Numbered from the stretch's first letter, positions 17,410 through 26,274 are shown. The stretch: DNA of 64,000 bases from DAHUYF01 sp963789275 (GCA_963789275.1 CAWBKF010000003.1:1-64000), one strand, 5' to 3'. Numbers and translations: made by a program. Notes: a model not told the origin generated them from the letters alone.

Positions 17410-18575
17410 ATGCCCCGACGCCCCCCTCCCCGCCGCCCGGCGCGCTCGCGCGCTCCGGGCGAAGACCGCACCCCGCCCCGTCCTCCCGAGCGCTCGCGCG
17501 CCGGCGCCGATGCACGCTCGACACGCCGGCCGGAACGCTCTCACGGCGCCGCCGACACGCGTCCGCCGCGCCGCCCGGGGCGCTCGCACGGTGCCGCCGA
17601 TGCGCGCCCGTCGCGCCACGAGGAGCGTCCGCGCGCGGCCGCCGATGCCCGCTCGCCGCGCCGTCCGGAGCGCTCGCACGGTGGCGCCGATGCGCGCCCC
17701 CCGCGCCGCCCGGAGCGCCCGCGCCAGCCGGCCGAAACCCGCGCCACCCGCCACGCGCCCGCGCCCTACGCCGCGCCGCCGCCGCGCGCCGCGGCCCCGC
17801 CGCCCGTCGCGGCGGCGCCCCCGCCGCCGCGCGATCACGGGCCCTGGCTCTATGGCCGGCATGCGGTGGCGGCGGCGCTCGCCAATCCGGTGCGCCGGGT
17901 GCGCCGGCTGGTGGCGTCGCAGGAAGCCGCCGCCGAGCTGCGCACGCTTGCCGCCGGCGCTGCCGCGCGGCTGCCGCCCGGCGCGCCCGAAGTGCTCGAC
18001 CGGCACGGGCTCGACCTGCTGCTGCCGCAAGGCGCGGTGCATCAGGGCATGGCGCTCGCCGCCGAGCCGCTGCCGGCGCGCGACATCGACGACGTGCTCG
18101 ACGGCATCTCGGAGGCCACGGGCCGCAGATCATCGTACTGCTCGACCAGGTGACCGACCCGCACAATATCGGCGCCATCCTGCGCTCGGCCGCGGCCTTC
18201 GCCGCGCGCGCGGTCGTGATGCCCGAGCATGGCGCGCCGCCGGTCACCGGCGTCCTCGCCAAGGCGGCTTCGGGGGCGCTCGAGGCGGTGCCGCTGCTGC
18301 GCGTCACCAACCTCGCGCGCACGCTGGACCGGCTCAAGGAGGCGGGGTTCTGGTGCCTCGGGCTCGAGGAGGGCGCCGGCAAGACGCTGGCCGAGATCGA
18401 TGCCGGCAGCCGCATCGCCCTGGTGCTCGGCGCCGAAGGCAGCGGGCTCAGGCGCTTGACGCGCGAGCGCTGCGATCTCCTCGCGCGGCTCCCGACGCGC
18501 GGCGAGCCTGCCTCGCTCAATGTCTCGAACGCGGCGGCGATCGCGCTCTACGAGCTCAGCCGGCGGGGCGGATGA
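17410..18575 (+). CDS. rlmB: SpoU/TrmH-type 23S rRNA (guanosine-2'-O-)methyltransferase, frameshifted
   Basis: RlmB-type SAM-dependent methyltransferase that 2'-O-methylates a 23S rRNA guanosine (E. coli G2251). The N-terminal frame gives an Arg/Pro-rich tail, then the substrate-binding domain from HGPWLYGRHAVAAAL (about residue 138). At about 18122, after DDVLDGISEATG, one base appears to be missing. The catalytic SPOUT domain continues in the next frame: VLLDQVTDPHNIGAILRSAA, then LVLGAEGSGLRRL and SLNVSNAAAIALYEL. Correcting one deletion gives 388 residues. The first 120 or so residues are unusual: after 27 residues come six 15-residue repeats. The stop overlaps the next start (ATGA), suggesting coupling to the Nudix gene. 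Confidence 0.88.
17491..17760 (+). repeat. Six tandem 45-bp repeats in the 5' part of rlmB
   Basis: Six consecutive 45-bp units encode 15-residue repeats of the form RSHGAADARPPRRPE. The variants run from RSRAGADARSTRRPE through RSHGGADARPPRRPE to RPRQPAETRATRHAP. The array lies at about residues 28-117 of the methyltransferase. It is basic, proline-rich and presumably disordered. Confidence 0.9.
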
Positions 18576-19036
18576 GCGATCAGCGCCCGATCGCGCGCGC
18601 GGTCGCCGCCGCGCTGCTGGCGACGCCGGACGGGCGCTATCTGATGCAGCTGCGCGACGACTTCCCCACCATCATGCTGCCAGGCCATTGGGCCTGCTTC
18701 GGCGGCGCGATCGAGCCCGGCGAGACCGCCGCGGCGGCGCTCCACCGCGAGCTCATCGAGGAAATCGGTCATCGCCCGCGCGCCGCCGCTTTTTTCATCG
18801 AATTGACCATCGACCTGCCCTTCGCCGTGCCGCGCACCGACCGCATGACCTTCTTCACCGTGCCGATCGTGCCGGAAGACGTCGACCGCATGGTGCTGCG
18901 CGAGGGGGCGGGCTTGCGTCTCTTCACCCCCGAGGCGCTGGCCGCCGAGCCGCGGGTGGCGCCGTGGGATCTCGCCGCGGTGCTGATGCATGCGCGCCGC
19001 ACGGCGCTGTTCCAGCCGATCTCGCCCGCCTCCTGA
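18572..19036 (+). CDS. Nudix hydrolase
   Basis: Hydrolyses a nucleoside-diphosphate-linked substrate that the sequence does not identify. The 154-residue product has a complete Nudix box at residues 45-66: G45, then E51, R59-E60, E63-E64 and G66, in the exact GX5EX7REUXEEXGU spacing. The ATG overlaps the rlmB stop by four bases, so the two genes are probably co-translated. Confidence 0.9.
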   Translation: MSDQRPIARAVAAALLATPDGRYLMQLRDDFPTIMLPGHWACFGGAIEPGETAAAALHRELIEEIGHRPRAAAFFIELTIDLPFAVPRTDRMTFFTVPIVPEDVDRMVLREGAGLRLFTPEALAAEPRVAPWDLAAVLMHARRTALFQPISPAS

Positions 19037-19129
19037 GGCGGCGGCGCATCGGGCGAGCCCCACGTCTCGAAGTGGCGCGCGCGGGCGAGTTGTAGTATTG
19101 CCAGAAGGGCCTAGAGGGCACGGAGGTGA

Positions 19130-19204
19130 GCCGGGTTAGCTCAGCGGTAGAGCAGCGGTTTTGTAAACCGAAGGTCGGGGGTTCAATCCCCTCACCCGGC
19201 ACCA
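19130..19204 (+). tRNA. tRNA-Thr (anticodon TGT)
   Basis: A 75-nt tRNA with acceptor stem GCCGGGT/ACCCGGC, A73 and encoded CCA. The anticodon loop TTTGTAA gives TGT, and the T arm reads GGGGGTTCAATCCCC. Isolated gene between the Nudix gene and a small hypothetical gene. Confidence 0.97.
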
Positions 19205-19244
19205 CCTTCACCCTCCGGCCGCGCCTCGAGACGGACACGGGCGG

Positions 19245-19451
19245 ATGGCGGAAAGCATCGAGCATAAGGGCTACACCATCACCCTGCTGCATCGCGCGCC
19301 GGGATGGCGCGTCTATATCCGCCCGCCCGACGCCGGGATGACGCGCGCGGAGCTGCGCGACGCGCTGAGCCGCGAGCAGGCGATCGCCGCGGCGACCCGG
19401 CTGGTCGAGGACGCCATCGCCGCCGCGCGACCGGCGCGCGGCCGGCGGTAG
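19245..19451 (+). CDS. Small hypothetical protein
   Basis: A 68-residue soluble protein starting MAESIEHKGYTITLL. It has a short beta-rich N-terminal half containing PGWRVYIRPP, then a helical half rich in Ala and Arg. There is no signal peptide or membrane segment. It lies 40 bp after tRNA-Thr. I do not recognise a family; codon use fits the neighbourhood. Confidence 0.6.
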   Translation: MAESIEHKGYTITLLHRAPGWRVYIRPPDAGMTRAELRDALSREQAIAAATRLVEDAIAAARPARGRR

Positions 19452-19588
19452 CGGTGCCGCCGTCCCGCCCGCGTGTGTCAAAAAAAGGGGCATGCGATAA
19501 CGTGTGACGCCGGCCACCCGGCCCGCAACCATCTGCGGGCATGATCGCTCCAGTTGCGCGGTTCGCGCAGGTTGGGCCGGGGGGCATC

Positions 19589-19843
19589 ATGGTGCACTAT
19601 CGCTGCTACTTCCTCGACGGAAGCGGCAAGATCGTGAAATCCGAGGACATCGAAGCGGCATCGGACGAGGACGCCGCGATCATCGCCCGCGAGCGCCTGG
19701 CGCAGCAACGGTCGCACGCCTTCGAGCTGTGGCGGGGGCGCGACCGCCTCAACAAGGAGGGCCGCAGCATCGACCTGCCGCCGATCGCGGCTCAGTGCGC
19801 GGCGGCTTCCTGCGCCAGCAACAGGTCGCGGACGCGCCGATAG
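19589..19843 (+). CDS. Small hypothetical protein
   Basis: 84 residues from the ATG reading MVHYRCYFLDGSGKIVK; the open frame extends 16 codons further upstream without plausible protein sequence. It is acidic in the middle (SEDIEAASDEDAA) and then has HAFELWRGRDRL. The last 20 or so residues are low quality and overlap the 3' end of the opposite gene by 52 bp, so the true stop could be affected by an indel. Function unknown. Confidence 0.55.
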   Translation: MVHYRCYFLDGSGKIVKSEDIEAASDEDAAIIARERLAQQRSHAFELWRGRDRLNKEGRSIDLPPIAAQCAAASCASNRSRTRR

Positions 19844-20079
19844 CTGTCGTCGATCGGCGGCATTGCCGGCGGCCCGATGCTGGCTTCGAGCACGCCGCCC
19901 GCCTCAGCCCATTCCCCGACATAGGCCGCGAGCGCGGCATCGGCGAGGATGGCGGCGACCACGCGCCCTTCGACACCGGGCGGCGGCGCGGTGTTCGCCG
20001 CCGCCAGCGCCCGATGGACGGCCTGGACATAGCTCATGGCGTCGACGATCAGCCGGGGATCTTCGCTGGCGCGGGTCAT
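19792..20079 (-). CDS. Small hypothetical protein
   Basis: 95 residues from MTRASEDPRLIVDAMSYVQ; the open frame continues upstream but becomes Pro/Arg-rich and implausible. Mostly helical, with no membrane segment or signal peptide. It converges with and overlaps the previous gene. No family recognised. Confidence 0.5.
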   Translation of the reverse strand: MTRASEDPRLIVDAMSYVQAVHRALAAANTAPPPGVEGRVVAAILADAALAAYVGEWAEAGGVLEASIGPPAMPPIDDSYRRVRDLLLAQEAAAH

Positions 20080-20096
20080 GATGTTCGCCGATCGGC

Positions 20097-20322
20097 TCAG
20101 TGACGGCGGTTCGGCGCGCAATGGCCGTGGATGAGCCGGCCGGAGCGGGTGCGATGCCGCGGCACCCAATGGTGGTGGCGCCCGCAGTGCCGCGCGACCT
20201 CGACGATATCGGGCGAAGGCGCAGCCTCAAAGCGCGGCGCGGCGAAGGACGCGGCGTTGCACCGGCGCCGGCGCGGCGGTGATGGCGGAGACGCCGACGA
20301 GCAGCAGCAGAGCAGCGCGCAT
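20097..20322 (-). pseudogene. Small secreted protein gene with an apparent one-base insertion
   Basis: A strong GGGAGGAGGAC ribosome-binding site precedes MRAALLLLVGVSAITAAPA, a clean signal peptide. The frame stops after 31 residues. In the +1 frame a His/Arg-rich tail follows (VEVARHCGRHHHWVPRHRTR to CAPNRRH, stop at 20097). The span is 226 bp, that is 75 codons plus one base, which fits a single insertion. Small secreted proteins rich in His, Arg and Trp are common in alphaproteobacteria; function unknown. Confidence 0.5.
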
Positions 20323-20464
20323 GACGTCCTCCTCCCGGATTGATCCCCGCTTCCCGGGAACGGCGGCAGGCGGCGGAAGTTCGCGCCGCGCGCAAAAAAC
20401 CCTGCCCGCGGTCGGCCGCGCCCGGCTACTCTCTCGCCGCCATCGACCGCGCCCGGGAGGCCGC

Positions 20465-20791
20465 ATGCCGAAGAAGCTCGCCGCTCTCCTTCTCGCCCTG
20501 TGGCTCGCGGGCTGCGCCACGCAAAGCCCGGGCAGCGTCAGCGACGACACGGTCGAGGTGCTGCCCAGCCATTCCGACGGTGCGGATTTCCTCGTGCTGT
20601 TCCTCAACCGCGAGACCCTGCTCTACAATGGCGATCTCGCGGCCGACCGGCGGCATATCACCATCGGGCGGCTGCAGAGCGTCGGCTGCCGCGACCCGCG
20701 CCTGCTGCGCGAGCGGGCGGAAGAGCAGGGCGGCACCTGGTCCTTCGGCCGCAAGCGCGTCATCTATTACAGCGAATGGAAATGCGCCTGA
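20465..20791 (+). CDS. Small lipoprotein
   Basis: 108 residues. The signal peptide MPKKLAALLLALWLAGC ends in a lipobox with Cys17 as the likely lipidated residue. The mature part contains FLVLFLNRETLLYNGDL and two further cysteines. No family recognised. The next gene starts 7 bp after the stop, so the two are probably co-transcribed. Confidence 0.7.
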   Translation: MPKKLAALLLALWLAGCATQSPGSVSDDTVEVLPSHSDGADFLVLFLNRETLLYNGDLAADRRHITIGRLQSVGCRDPRLLRERAEEQGGTWSFGRKRVIYYSEWKCA

Positions 20792-20798
20792 GGTGCCG

Positions 20799-21326
20799 AT
20801 GGCAGAGGTCGATCTCGCGAAGCTGCTGGAGGAATGGCACGATTTCTACATGCTGATCGGCACCGCCGCGGCGACACTGGTCGGCCTCATGTTCGTCTCC
20901 GCCTCGGTCAGCGGCGGCTACATGACGGAGGAGCGCCGCCCGGGCATCCGCGCCTTCTTCAGCCCGACCATCTTCCATTTCGCCGCCGCGCTGGTCACCT
21001 GCCTCGTCGTGCTGGCGCCGACGCAGAGCTGGACCTCGCTCGGCGCGCTGCTGCTCGGCTGGGGCCTGGTTGGGCTCGCCTATGCCGGCTGGGTGTGGCG
21101 CCACATGGCCCGGCGCGGCTTCGAGATCGATGGCGAGGATCGCCTGTGGTACGCCCAGGCGCCGGTGGCGTGCCACCTGCTGGTGGCGCTCGCCGCCTGC
21201 CTGCTGCTGCTGCGATCGCCCGCCGCCGTCTACGTGCTGGGGGCGACGCTGGTGCTGCTGCTGCTGGTCTCGATCCGCAATGCCTGGGACATCACGCTCT
21301 GGGTGGTGATGCGCACCAGGAAGTAG
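20799..21326 (+). CDS. Hypothetical four-helix membrane protein
   Basis: 175 residues with four likely membrane helices, at about residues 17-38, 50-70, 75-97 and 125-165 (the last stretch may be two). The N-terminal LEEWHDFYMLIGTAAATLVGL segment is characteristic of a family of small membrane proteins of unknown function. It is transcribed with the preceding lipoprotein gene. Confidence 0.7.
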   Translation: MAEVDLAKLLEEWHDFYMLIGTAAATLVGLMFVSASVSGGYMTEERRPGIRAFFSPTIFHFAAALVTCLVVLAPTQSWTSLGALLLGWGLVGLAYAGWVWRHMARRGFEIDGEDRLWYAQAPVACHLLVALAACLLLLRSPAAVYVLGATLVLLLLVSIRNAWDITLWVVMRTRK

Positions 21327-21339
21327 CGCCGGGCGGCGC

Positions 21340-21750
21340 CTATTCCAACTCCAGCGACCAGCTGTCGAGCGGGTAGCCCACGGCGATGCCGGCGCCGGCG
21401 CCGACGAGGCAGCCGACGCCCGCCGCCGGCGGGATCGCCGCCCAGCCGAGGCCGCCGGTGAGGACCCCCGCCACCACCGCCGCGCCCGTCCCCGCCGCCG
21501 CGCCCGCGCCGCAGCCCATGACCGCCCCGGCGATGATGTGCCGGCTGCGCGAGACGACGAGCCCGCCGATGAAGATGACCGGCTCGACGTCGAGGCGGAT
21601 GGTATCGGCGATCCGTGCGCTGACCCCGGCGGCGCTGTGCGCGCCGCGCCGGAGCGCGCGCTCGCCGATCACGCTCACCACCGCCAGCGCCAGGACCAGG
21701 GCGATGACGGGGGAATATCGGATCCCTTGTGCTCTCGCGAGGATGCGCAT
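21340..21750 (-). CDS. Hypothetical membrane-associated protein
   Basis: 136 residues. An N-terminal hydrophobic segment (VIALVLALAVVSVIGE) is followed by a Gly/Ala-rich hydrophobic region (GAVMGCGAGAAAGTGAAV and onward). The glycine-zipper-like pattern suggests membrane insertion or association. Convergent with the preceding gene. No family assigned. Confidence 0.55.
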   Translation of the reverse strand: MRILARAQGIRYSPVIALVLALAVVSVIGERALRRGAHSAAGVSARIADTIRLDVEPVIFIGGLVVSRSRHIIAGAVMGCGAGAAAGTGAAVVAGVLTGGLGWAAIPPAAGVGCLVGAGAGIAVGYPLDSWSLELE

Positions 21751-21945
21751 GGCATCGTCCTCCGCAACACTCAGCTCGCTAACGGCCGCCCAGGGCGAGT
21801 GTCCGCAACCGCCGCGACACCAAGTCCGAGTGCGCAGTATAAACTTGGCCGTTCGCGGTTACACCAAGCTTAAGACCGCGCGACGATCGGGTAATCTTTT
21901 ACCCCTTTTTGTCGCGCCTTTACCCCGAAAGGGATCCGTGCCGCC

Positions 21946-22932
21946 ATGCCCCTTGCCGTCCTGTGCCGCGCCCTCGGTCCGCCCGAGGGCCTCAGCCTCG
22001 AAGACCTGCCGCCGGCGGCGCTCGGACCCGGCGAGGCGCGCATTCGCCTCCATGCCTGCGGCATCAATTTTCCCGACATCCTGACCATTCAAGGCAAATA
22101 CCAGCATAAGCCGGACCTGCCCTTCATCCCCGGGGTCGAGAGCGCCGGCACCGTGGCCGAGGTCGCGCCCGATGTCGCCCCGTGGCGGGTCGGCGACCGC
22201 GTCATCACCCGCCAGCGGACGGGCGGCTATGCCGAGGAGATCGTGCTGCCGGCTGCCCAGCTGGTGCGGCTGCCGGCGGGCTTCAGCTTCGCCGAAGGGG
22301 CGGGCTTCGTGGTCGCAGGGCTCACCGCCTATCACTCGCTGGTGCAGCGGGCGGCGCTCCGCCCCGGCGAGAGCCTGCTGGTGCACGGCGCGGCGGGCGG
22401 CGTCGGGCTTGCCGCGGTGGAGCTCGGCAAGCTGCTGGGCGCGCGGGTGATCGCCACCGCGTCGAGCGCCGAGAAGCTCGCGATCGCCCGCGCCCGCGGC
22501 GCCGACGCGGTCATCGACTATACCGCCGAGGATTTCGTCGCCGCGGTGCGCGACCTCACCGGCGGCGCAGGCGCCGACGTCATCTTCGATCCCGTCGGCG
22601 GCGAGGTGCTGGTGCAGTCGCTGCGCGCCATCGCCTGGGGCGGCCGGCTCCTGGTGGTGGGCTTCGCCGGCGGCGCCATCCCGGAGCTCGCCGCCAACCG
22701 CATCCTGCTGAAAAGCTGCGCGGTGCTGGGCGTGCGCGCCGGCGAGGCCGCGCGCCGGCAGCCGTCCTTGGCCGCGGCGGCGGTGGCAGCGCTCCAGGGC
22801 TATGCCGAAAGCGGCCATTTGCGACCGCACCTCTCGGCGAGCCTGCCGCTCAGGCGCTATGCCGAGGGCATGCGGCTCCTGATGGAGCGCAAGGCGATCG
22901 GCCGCGTCGTGCTGCTTCCGGGCGGCGGTTAG
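21946..22932 (+). CDS. Zinc-independent NADPH:quinone oxidoreductase (MDR family)
   Basis: Medium-chain reductase of the quinone oxidoreductase (QOR) branch, expected to transfer hydride from NADPH to quinones or enones in the cytosol. The 328 residues begin with the GroES-like fold (HACGINFPDILTIQGKYQ, where ADH-type zinc ligands are absent). The nucleotide-binding motif HGAAGGVGLAA lies near residue 145, and FDPVGGEV is typical of QORs. The 3' end overlaps the convergent acyl-CoA ligase by 4 bp. Confidence 0.9.
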   Translation: MPLAVLCRALGPPEGLSLEDLPPAALGPGEARIRLHACGINFPDILTIQGKYQHKPDLPFIPGVESAGTVAEVAPDVAPWRVGDRVITRQRTGGYAEEIVLPAAQLVRLPAGFSFAEGAGFVVAGLTAYHSLVQRAALRPGESLLVHGAAGGVGLAAVELGKLLGARVIATASSAEKLAIARARGADAVIDYTAEDFVAAVRDLTGGAGADVIFDPVGGEVLVQSLRAIAWGGRLLVVGFAGGAIPELAANRILLKSCAVLGVRAGEAARRQPSLAAAAVAALQGYAESGHLRPHLSASLPLRRYAEGMRLLMERKAIGRVVLLPGGG

Positions 22933-24548
22933 CTCGGCAGCTTGTGGCGCTGGAAATCGTCGCGCAGCTTGGTCTTGAGCAGCTTGCCGGTGGCGGTATG
23001 CGGCAGCGCCTCGACGAAGACGACATCGTCGGGGATCCACCATTTCGCCACCTTGTCCTGATAGAAGGACAGCAGCTCCTCGCGCGTCACGCCGGCGCCC
23101 GGCTTCTTCTGCACGATGAGCAGCGGCCGCTCGTCCCATTTCGGATGGGACACGCCGATCACCGCCGCCTCGGCCACGCCGGGATGCGCGATGGCGACGT
23201 TCTCGAGCTCGATCGAGCTGATCCACTCGCCGCCCGACTTGATCACGTCCTTGGAGCGGTCGGTGATCTGGATGTAGCCCTCTTCATCGATGGTGGCGAC
23301 GTCGCCGGTGGGGAACCAGCCGTCGCGGAGGGGATCGCCGCCCTCGCCTTTGAAATAGCCCTTGGCGATCCACGGGCCCTGCACCAGCAGATCGCCGAAG
23401 GCCTTGCCGTCCCAGGGCAGGTCGCGGCCGGCGCTGTCGACGATCTTGAGGTCGACGCCGAAGATGGCGCGGCCCTGCCGGCACTTGACCGCGAGCCGGT
23501 CCTCGAGCGTCTTGCCCTGATGCGTCGCCTTCAACTGCGACACCGTGCCGAGCGGGCTCATCTCGGTCATGCCCCAGGCATGCAGCACCTCGACGCCATG
23601 CTCGGTCTCGAAGGCGCGGATCATCGCCGGCGGGCAGGCGGAGCCGCCGATCACCGTGCGCTTCAAGGTGGTGAAGCGGTGGTTGGTCTCGGTCATGTAC
23701 TGCAGCAGGCCGAGCCAGACGGTGGGGACGCCGGCGCTGAAATTGACCTTCTCGCCCTCGAACAGCTCGAACAGGCTCTTGCCGTCGAGCGCCGCGCCGG
23801 GGAAGACCAGCTTGGCGCCGACCAGCGGGCAGGCATAGGCGAGCCCCCAGGCATTGGCATGGAACATCGGCACCACCGGCAGCACCACGTCCTGCGCCGA
23901 GAGCTTCATCGCGTCGGGCAGCGCCGCGCCGTAGGAATGCAGCACGGTCGAGCGGTGCGAATAGAGCACGCCCTTGGGATTGCCGGTGGTGCCCGAGGTG
24001 TAGCAGAGCGAAGAGGCCGCATCCTCATCCAGCGCCGGCCAGACGTAATCGCCGCTTTCCGCCGCCACCAGATCCTCGAAGGCGAGCGCCTCGGGCATCT
24101 CCGCCGGCAGATGCGCGCGGTCGGTCATCGCCACCCAGCCGCGCACCTTGGGGCAGAGCGGCTTCACCTTCGCCGCCAGCGGCGCAAAGGTCAGGTCGAA
24201 GAAGACGTACTGATCCTCGGCATGGTTGATGATGTAGACGATCTGCTCGGGAAAGAGCCGCGGGTTGATGGTGTGGCAGACCGCGCCCATGCCGGAGGCG
24301 GCGTAATAGATCTCGAGATGGCGGAAGCCGTTCCAGGCCAGCGTGCCGATGCGGTCGGCTTCCTTGACGCCGAGCCGCTGCAAGGCCTGGGCGAGTTGGC
24401 GCGCCCGCTTATGGGCGTCGCGATAGGTGTAGCGGTGGATCGGCCCCTCGATCATGCGCGAGACGATCTCGGTGCCGCCGTGAAAGCGATCGGCGAAGCT
24501 GATCAGCGACGAGATCAGCAGCGGTCGATCCTGCATCAAGCCCTGCAT
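22929..24548 (-). CDS. Acyl-CoA ligase, DmdB-like / medium-chain
   Basis: ATP-dependent acyl-CoA synthetase of the ANL superfamily. The 539-residue product starts MQGLMQDRPLLISSLI, a start typical of 3-methylmercaptopropionyl-CoA ligase (DmdB) and related medium-chain ligases. The AMP-binding P-loop YTSGTTGNPKGV is near residue 186; GGSACPP, HAWGMTEMSP and the adenylation motif WFPTGDVATID follow. The C-terminal catalytic lysine lies in TATGKLLKTKLR. Family assignment is firm; substrate (methylmercaptopropionate or a medium-chain fatty acid) is inference. No other DMSP genes are nearby. Confidence 0.88.
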   Translation of the reverse strand: MQGLMQDRPLLISSLISFADRFHGGTEIVSRMIEGPIHRYTYRDAHKRARQLAQALQRLGVKEADRIGTLAWNGFRHLEIYYAASGMGAVCHTINPRLFPEQIVYIINHAEDQYVFFDLTFAPLAAKVKPLCPKVRGWVAMTDRAHLPAEMPEALAFEDLVAAESGDYVWPALDEDAASSLCYTSGTTGNPKGVLYSHRSTVLHSYGAALPDAMKLSAQDVVLPVVPMFHANAWGLAYACPLVGAKLVFPGAALDGKSLFELFEGEKVNFSAGVPTVWLGLLQYMTETNHRFTTLKRTVIGGSACPPAMIRAFETEHGVEVLHAWGMTEMSPLGTVSQLKATHQGKTLEDRLAVKCRQGRAIFGVDLKIVDSAGRDLPWDGKAFGDLLVQGPWIAKGYFKGEGGDPLRDGWFPTGDVATIDEEGYIQITDRSKDVIKSGGEWISSIELENVAIAHPGVAEAAVIGVSHPKWDERPLLIVQKKPGAGVTREELLSFYQDKVAKWWIPDDVVFVEALPHTATGKLLKTKLRDDFQRHKLPS

Positions 24549-24636
24549 TCCTGCCTCCCAAAGCCTCGGGTCCTGCGACCTCGTTATCTCCCTGTGGGAA
24601 GGGAGCCTAGCAAAAGCCGCCGGCCAGGCGAAGGCG

Positions 24637-25090
24637 TCAGCTGAGCGCGCGGATGAAGGCCATCCAATTGCCGTCGGGCGAGGCGCAGTCGCCGAGCCCG
24701 GGCCGGTCCTTGGCCGTCAAGGTCAGCCCGCGGAAGCGCCAGAGCTTGCGCCAGGTCTCGGCGCTGGCGAGCGCCTTCTCGCGCACCCGGCGCTCGATGC
24801 GCCGATGCATATAGGCGCGGCCGACGGTGAGGTAGACGGCGACCCCCAGCCCCAGCATCACCAGGCCCGCGACGACGCCCTGCCAGAGCCCCAGCGCCAC
24901 GGCCAGCACCAGGAAGCCATAGATCCAGATATTGCCGTCGGCCTCGGAGGCGACGGGGCTGTCGATATGGGTGAGATGGCGCGGCTCGATGCGGATCTCG
25001 AGCCGGCCCTCGCTGGCGAGCCGGCGCAGCGCCGCGAGCAGCGCCTCGGCGGTCTCGAGCGGCGCCTCGGGAATTCTCGTCTTCGGCCAT
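24637..25090 (-). CDS. Hypothetical membrane protein, probable one-base insertion near the 5' end
   Basis: The main frame reads IPEAPLETAEALLAALRRL, a helical and basic domain, then two adjacent membrane helices (IWIYGFLVLAVALGLW and VVAGLVMLGLGVAVYL), then a cytosolic tail ending MAFIRALS. In that frame the sequence upstream of IPEAP looks non-coding. The ATG at 25090 reads MAEDE in another frame and joins IPEAP naturally if one base of the AATT at 25072-25075 is removed. The span is 151 codons plus one base, as expected. Function unknown. An in-frame alternative start at 25218 exists. Confidence 0.6.
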
Positions 25091-25236
25091 GAGGCGGCGA
25101 GGATAGCGGCGCCGGCGCCCGTGGGGCAACCGGCGCCGCGGCCGTCCGCCGGCCCAGGGTTAATAAGGCGTTTAGCTGTCGCTGTCAGACTGGCGGGATG
25201 GACGGACGAAGGCGGCATTCCGGGGATCGCGGGCGG

Positions 25237-25704
25237 TCATCGCTTCTGCTCGCGCTGCAGCACCTCCTGGCGCTGGTCGGGGGTGAGCTTGCTTTCATAG
25301 ATCGCGATCTGGTTCTGCCGCGCATTGACGACGCCGAGATCGGCGGCCTGGTGATAGAGCCAGAACGCCGCGAACGGGTCGGCCGGCATGCCGATGCCGT
25401 TGAGCTTGCACCAGGCCAGCACCTCGACGGCGCGCGGGTCGTTGGCGGCGGCGCGCTTCTCGAGGAGATCCACGTCATGCGGCCCCAGGCTGTTGCTGCG
25501 CACCCTGGCGATGACCTGATCGAGCGTCGGGCCGGCGGGCGGCGGCGGCGCGGGCCGCGGCTGGTCGCGCAAATCCTTCTCGCAGCCGGCATCGGGCGTG
25601 GTGAGGCAATGATAGGCGCCGTCGAGATCGTAGAACTGGGCCAGCGCCGCCGAGGGCAGCAGCAGCGCCAGGACCGCGGAAGGGAGCCATCGACCATGCC
25701 TCAT
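25237..25704 (-). CDS. Secreted protein with a Sel1-like tail
   Basis: 155 residues. The signal peptide MRHGRWLPSAVLALLLPSAALA is followed by QFYDLDGAYHC. The second half (AVEVLAWCKLNGIGMPADPF, then AAFWLYHQAADLGVVNARQN) has the spacing of one or two Sel1-type helical repeats, so a protein-interaction role in the periplasm is plausible. In-frame ATGs also exist at 25713 and 25716. Its start overlaps the start of the divergent lipoprotein gene by 9 bp, so the two must share or interleave promoter sequences. Confidence 0.65.
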   Translation of the reverse strand: MRHGRWLPSAVLALLLPSAALAQFYDLDGAYHCLTTPDAGCEKDLRDQPRPAPPPPAGPTLDQVIARVRSNSLGPHDVDLLEKRAAANDPRAVEVLAWCKLNGIGMPADPFAAFWLYHQAADLGVVNARQNQIAIYESKLTPDQRQEVLQREQKR

Positions 25705-26274
25705 GCCCGACATCATAGCGCAACCCGCGCCGTCCTGCCGATGCTGCTCGGCGCGCTGTCGCTCGCCGGCTGCGGCAGCTGGCACGACCTCACCGACAAC
25801 GTCGATTGGTCCAATCTGCGCGCCAAGGACATGCCGCAGCTGGGGGTGATGCTCGACCGGCCGCCGCCGCCGGTGAGCGTGGTGCGCGACGGCCCCAATG
25901 GCGAGCTCATCGCCGGCGCGGCGCCGCCGCTGGTGCCGGACGCCGCCGTCGACCAGGTGGTCGCCCTGCCGTTGCGTCCCTGGCTCACCGCCCTCGAGCG
26001 CCGGCGCCTCGCCGAGGCGAGCCAGCGCGCCGCCGCCGAGTTCACGCTGCTGCCGGTCGCCTGGGCGGCGGTCGACCCGACCGGCGCCCAGACCGCCGCC
26101 GGCACCGCCACCGCGATCGACAACGCCTACCGCGCAGTGCGCGGCCAGATGTGCCGCGATCTCCGGCAATCGCTCGCCAAGGGCGTCGAGGCGCATCAGG
26201 AGCAGGTGACGCTCTGCCGCCGCGATTTCGGCAACGGGCTCTATGTCTGGGTGGTCGGCAACGCCGACCAGTAG
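25696..26274 (+). CDS. Hypothetical lipoprotein
   Basis: 192 residues from MPHARHHSATRAVLP, chosen because AAGGGAG lies about 10 bp upstream. The lipobox LSLAGC is at about residues 20-25. The mature part has a proline-rich segment (DRPPPPVSVVRDGPNG) and a C-terminal domain with two Cys (MCRDLRQSL and TLCRRDFGNGLYVWVVG). Probably outer-membrane anchored. No family recognised. Confidence 0.7.
   Translation: MPHARHHSATRAVLPMLLGALSLAGCGSWHDLTDNVDWSNLRAKDMPQLGVMLDRPPPPVSVVRDGPNGELIAGAAPPLVPDAAVDQVVALPLRPWLTALERRRLAEASQRAAAEFTLLPVAWAAVDPTGAQTAAGTATAIDNAYRAVRGQMCRDLRQSLAKGVEAHQEQVTLCRRDFGNGLYVWVVGNADQ

Noticed and set aside
17491..17760. CRISPR-like array
   Set aside because: The 45-bp units are contiguous and coding, without unique spacers. 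They encode the RlmB tail repeats.
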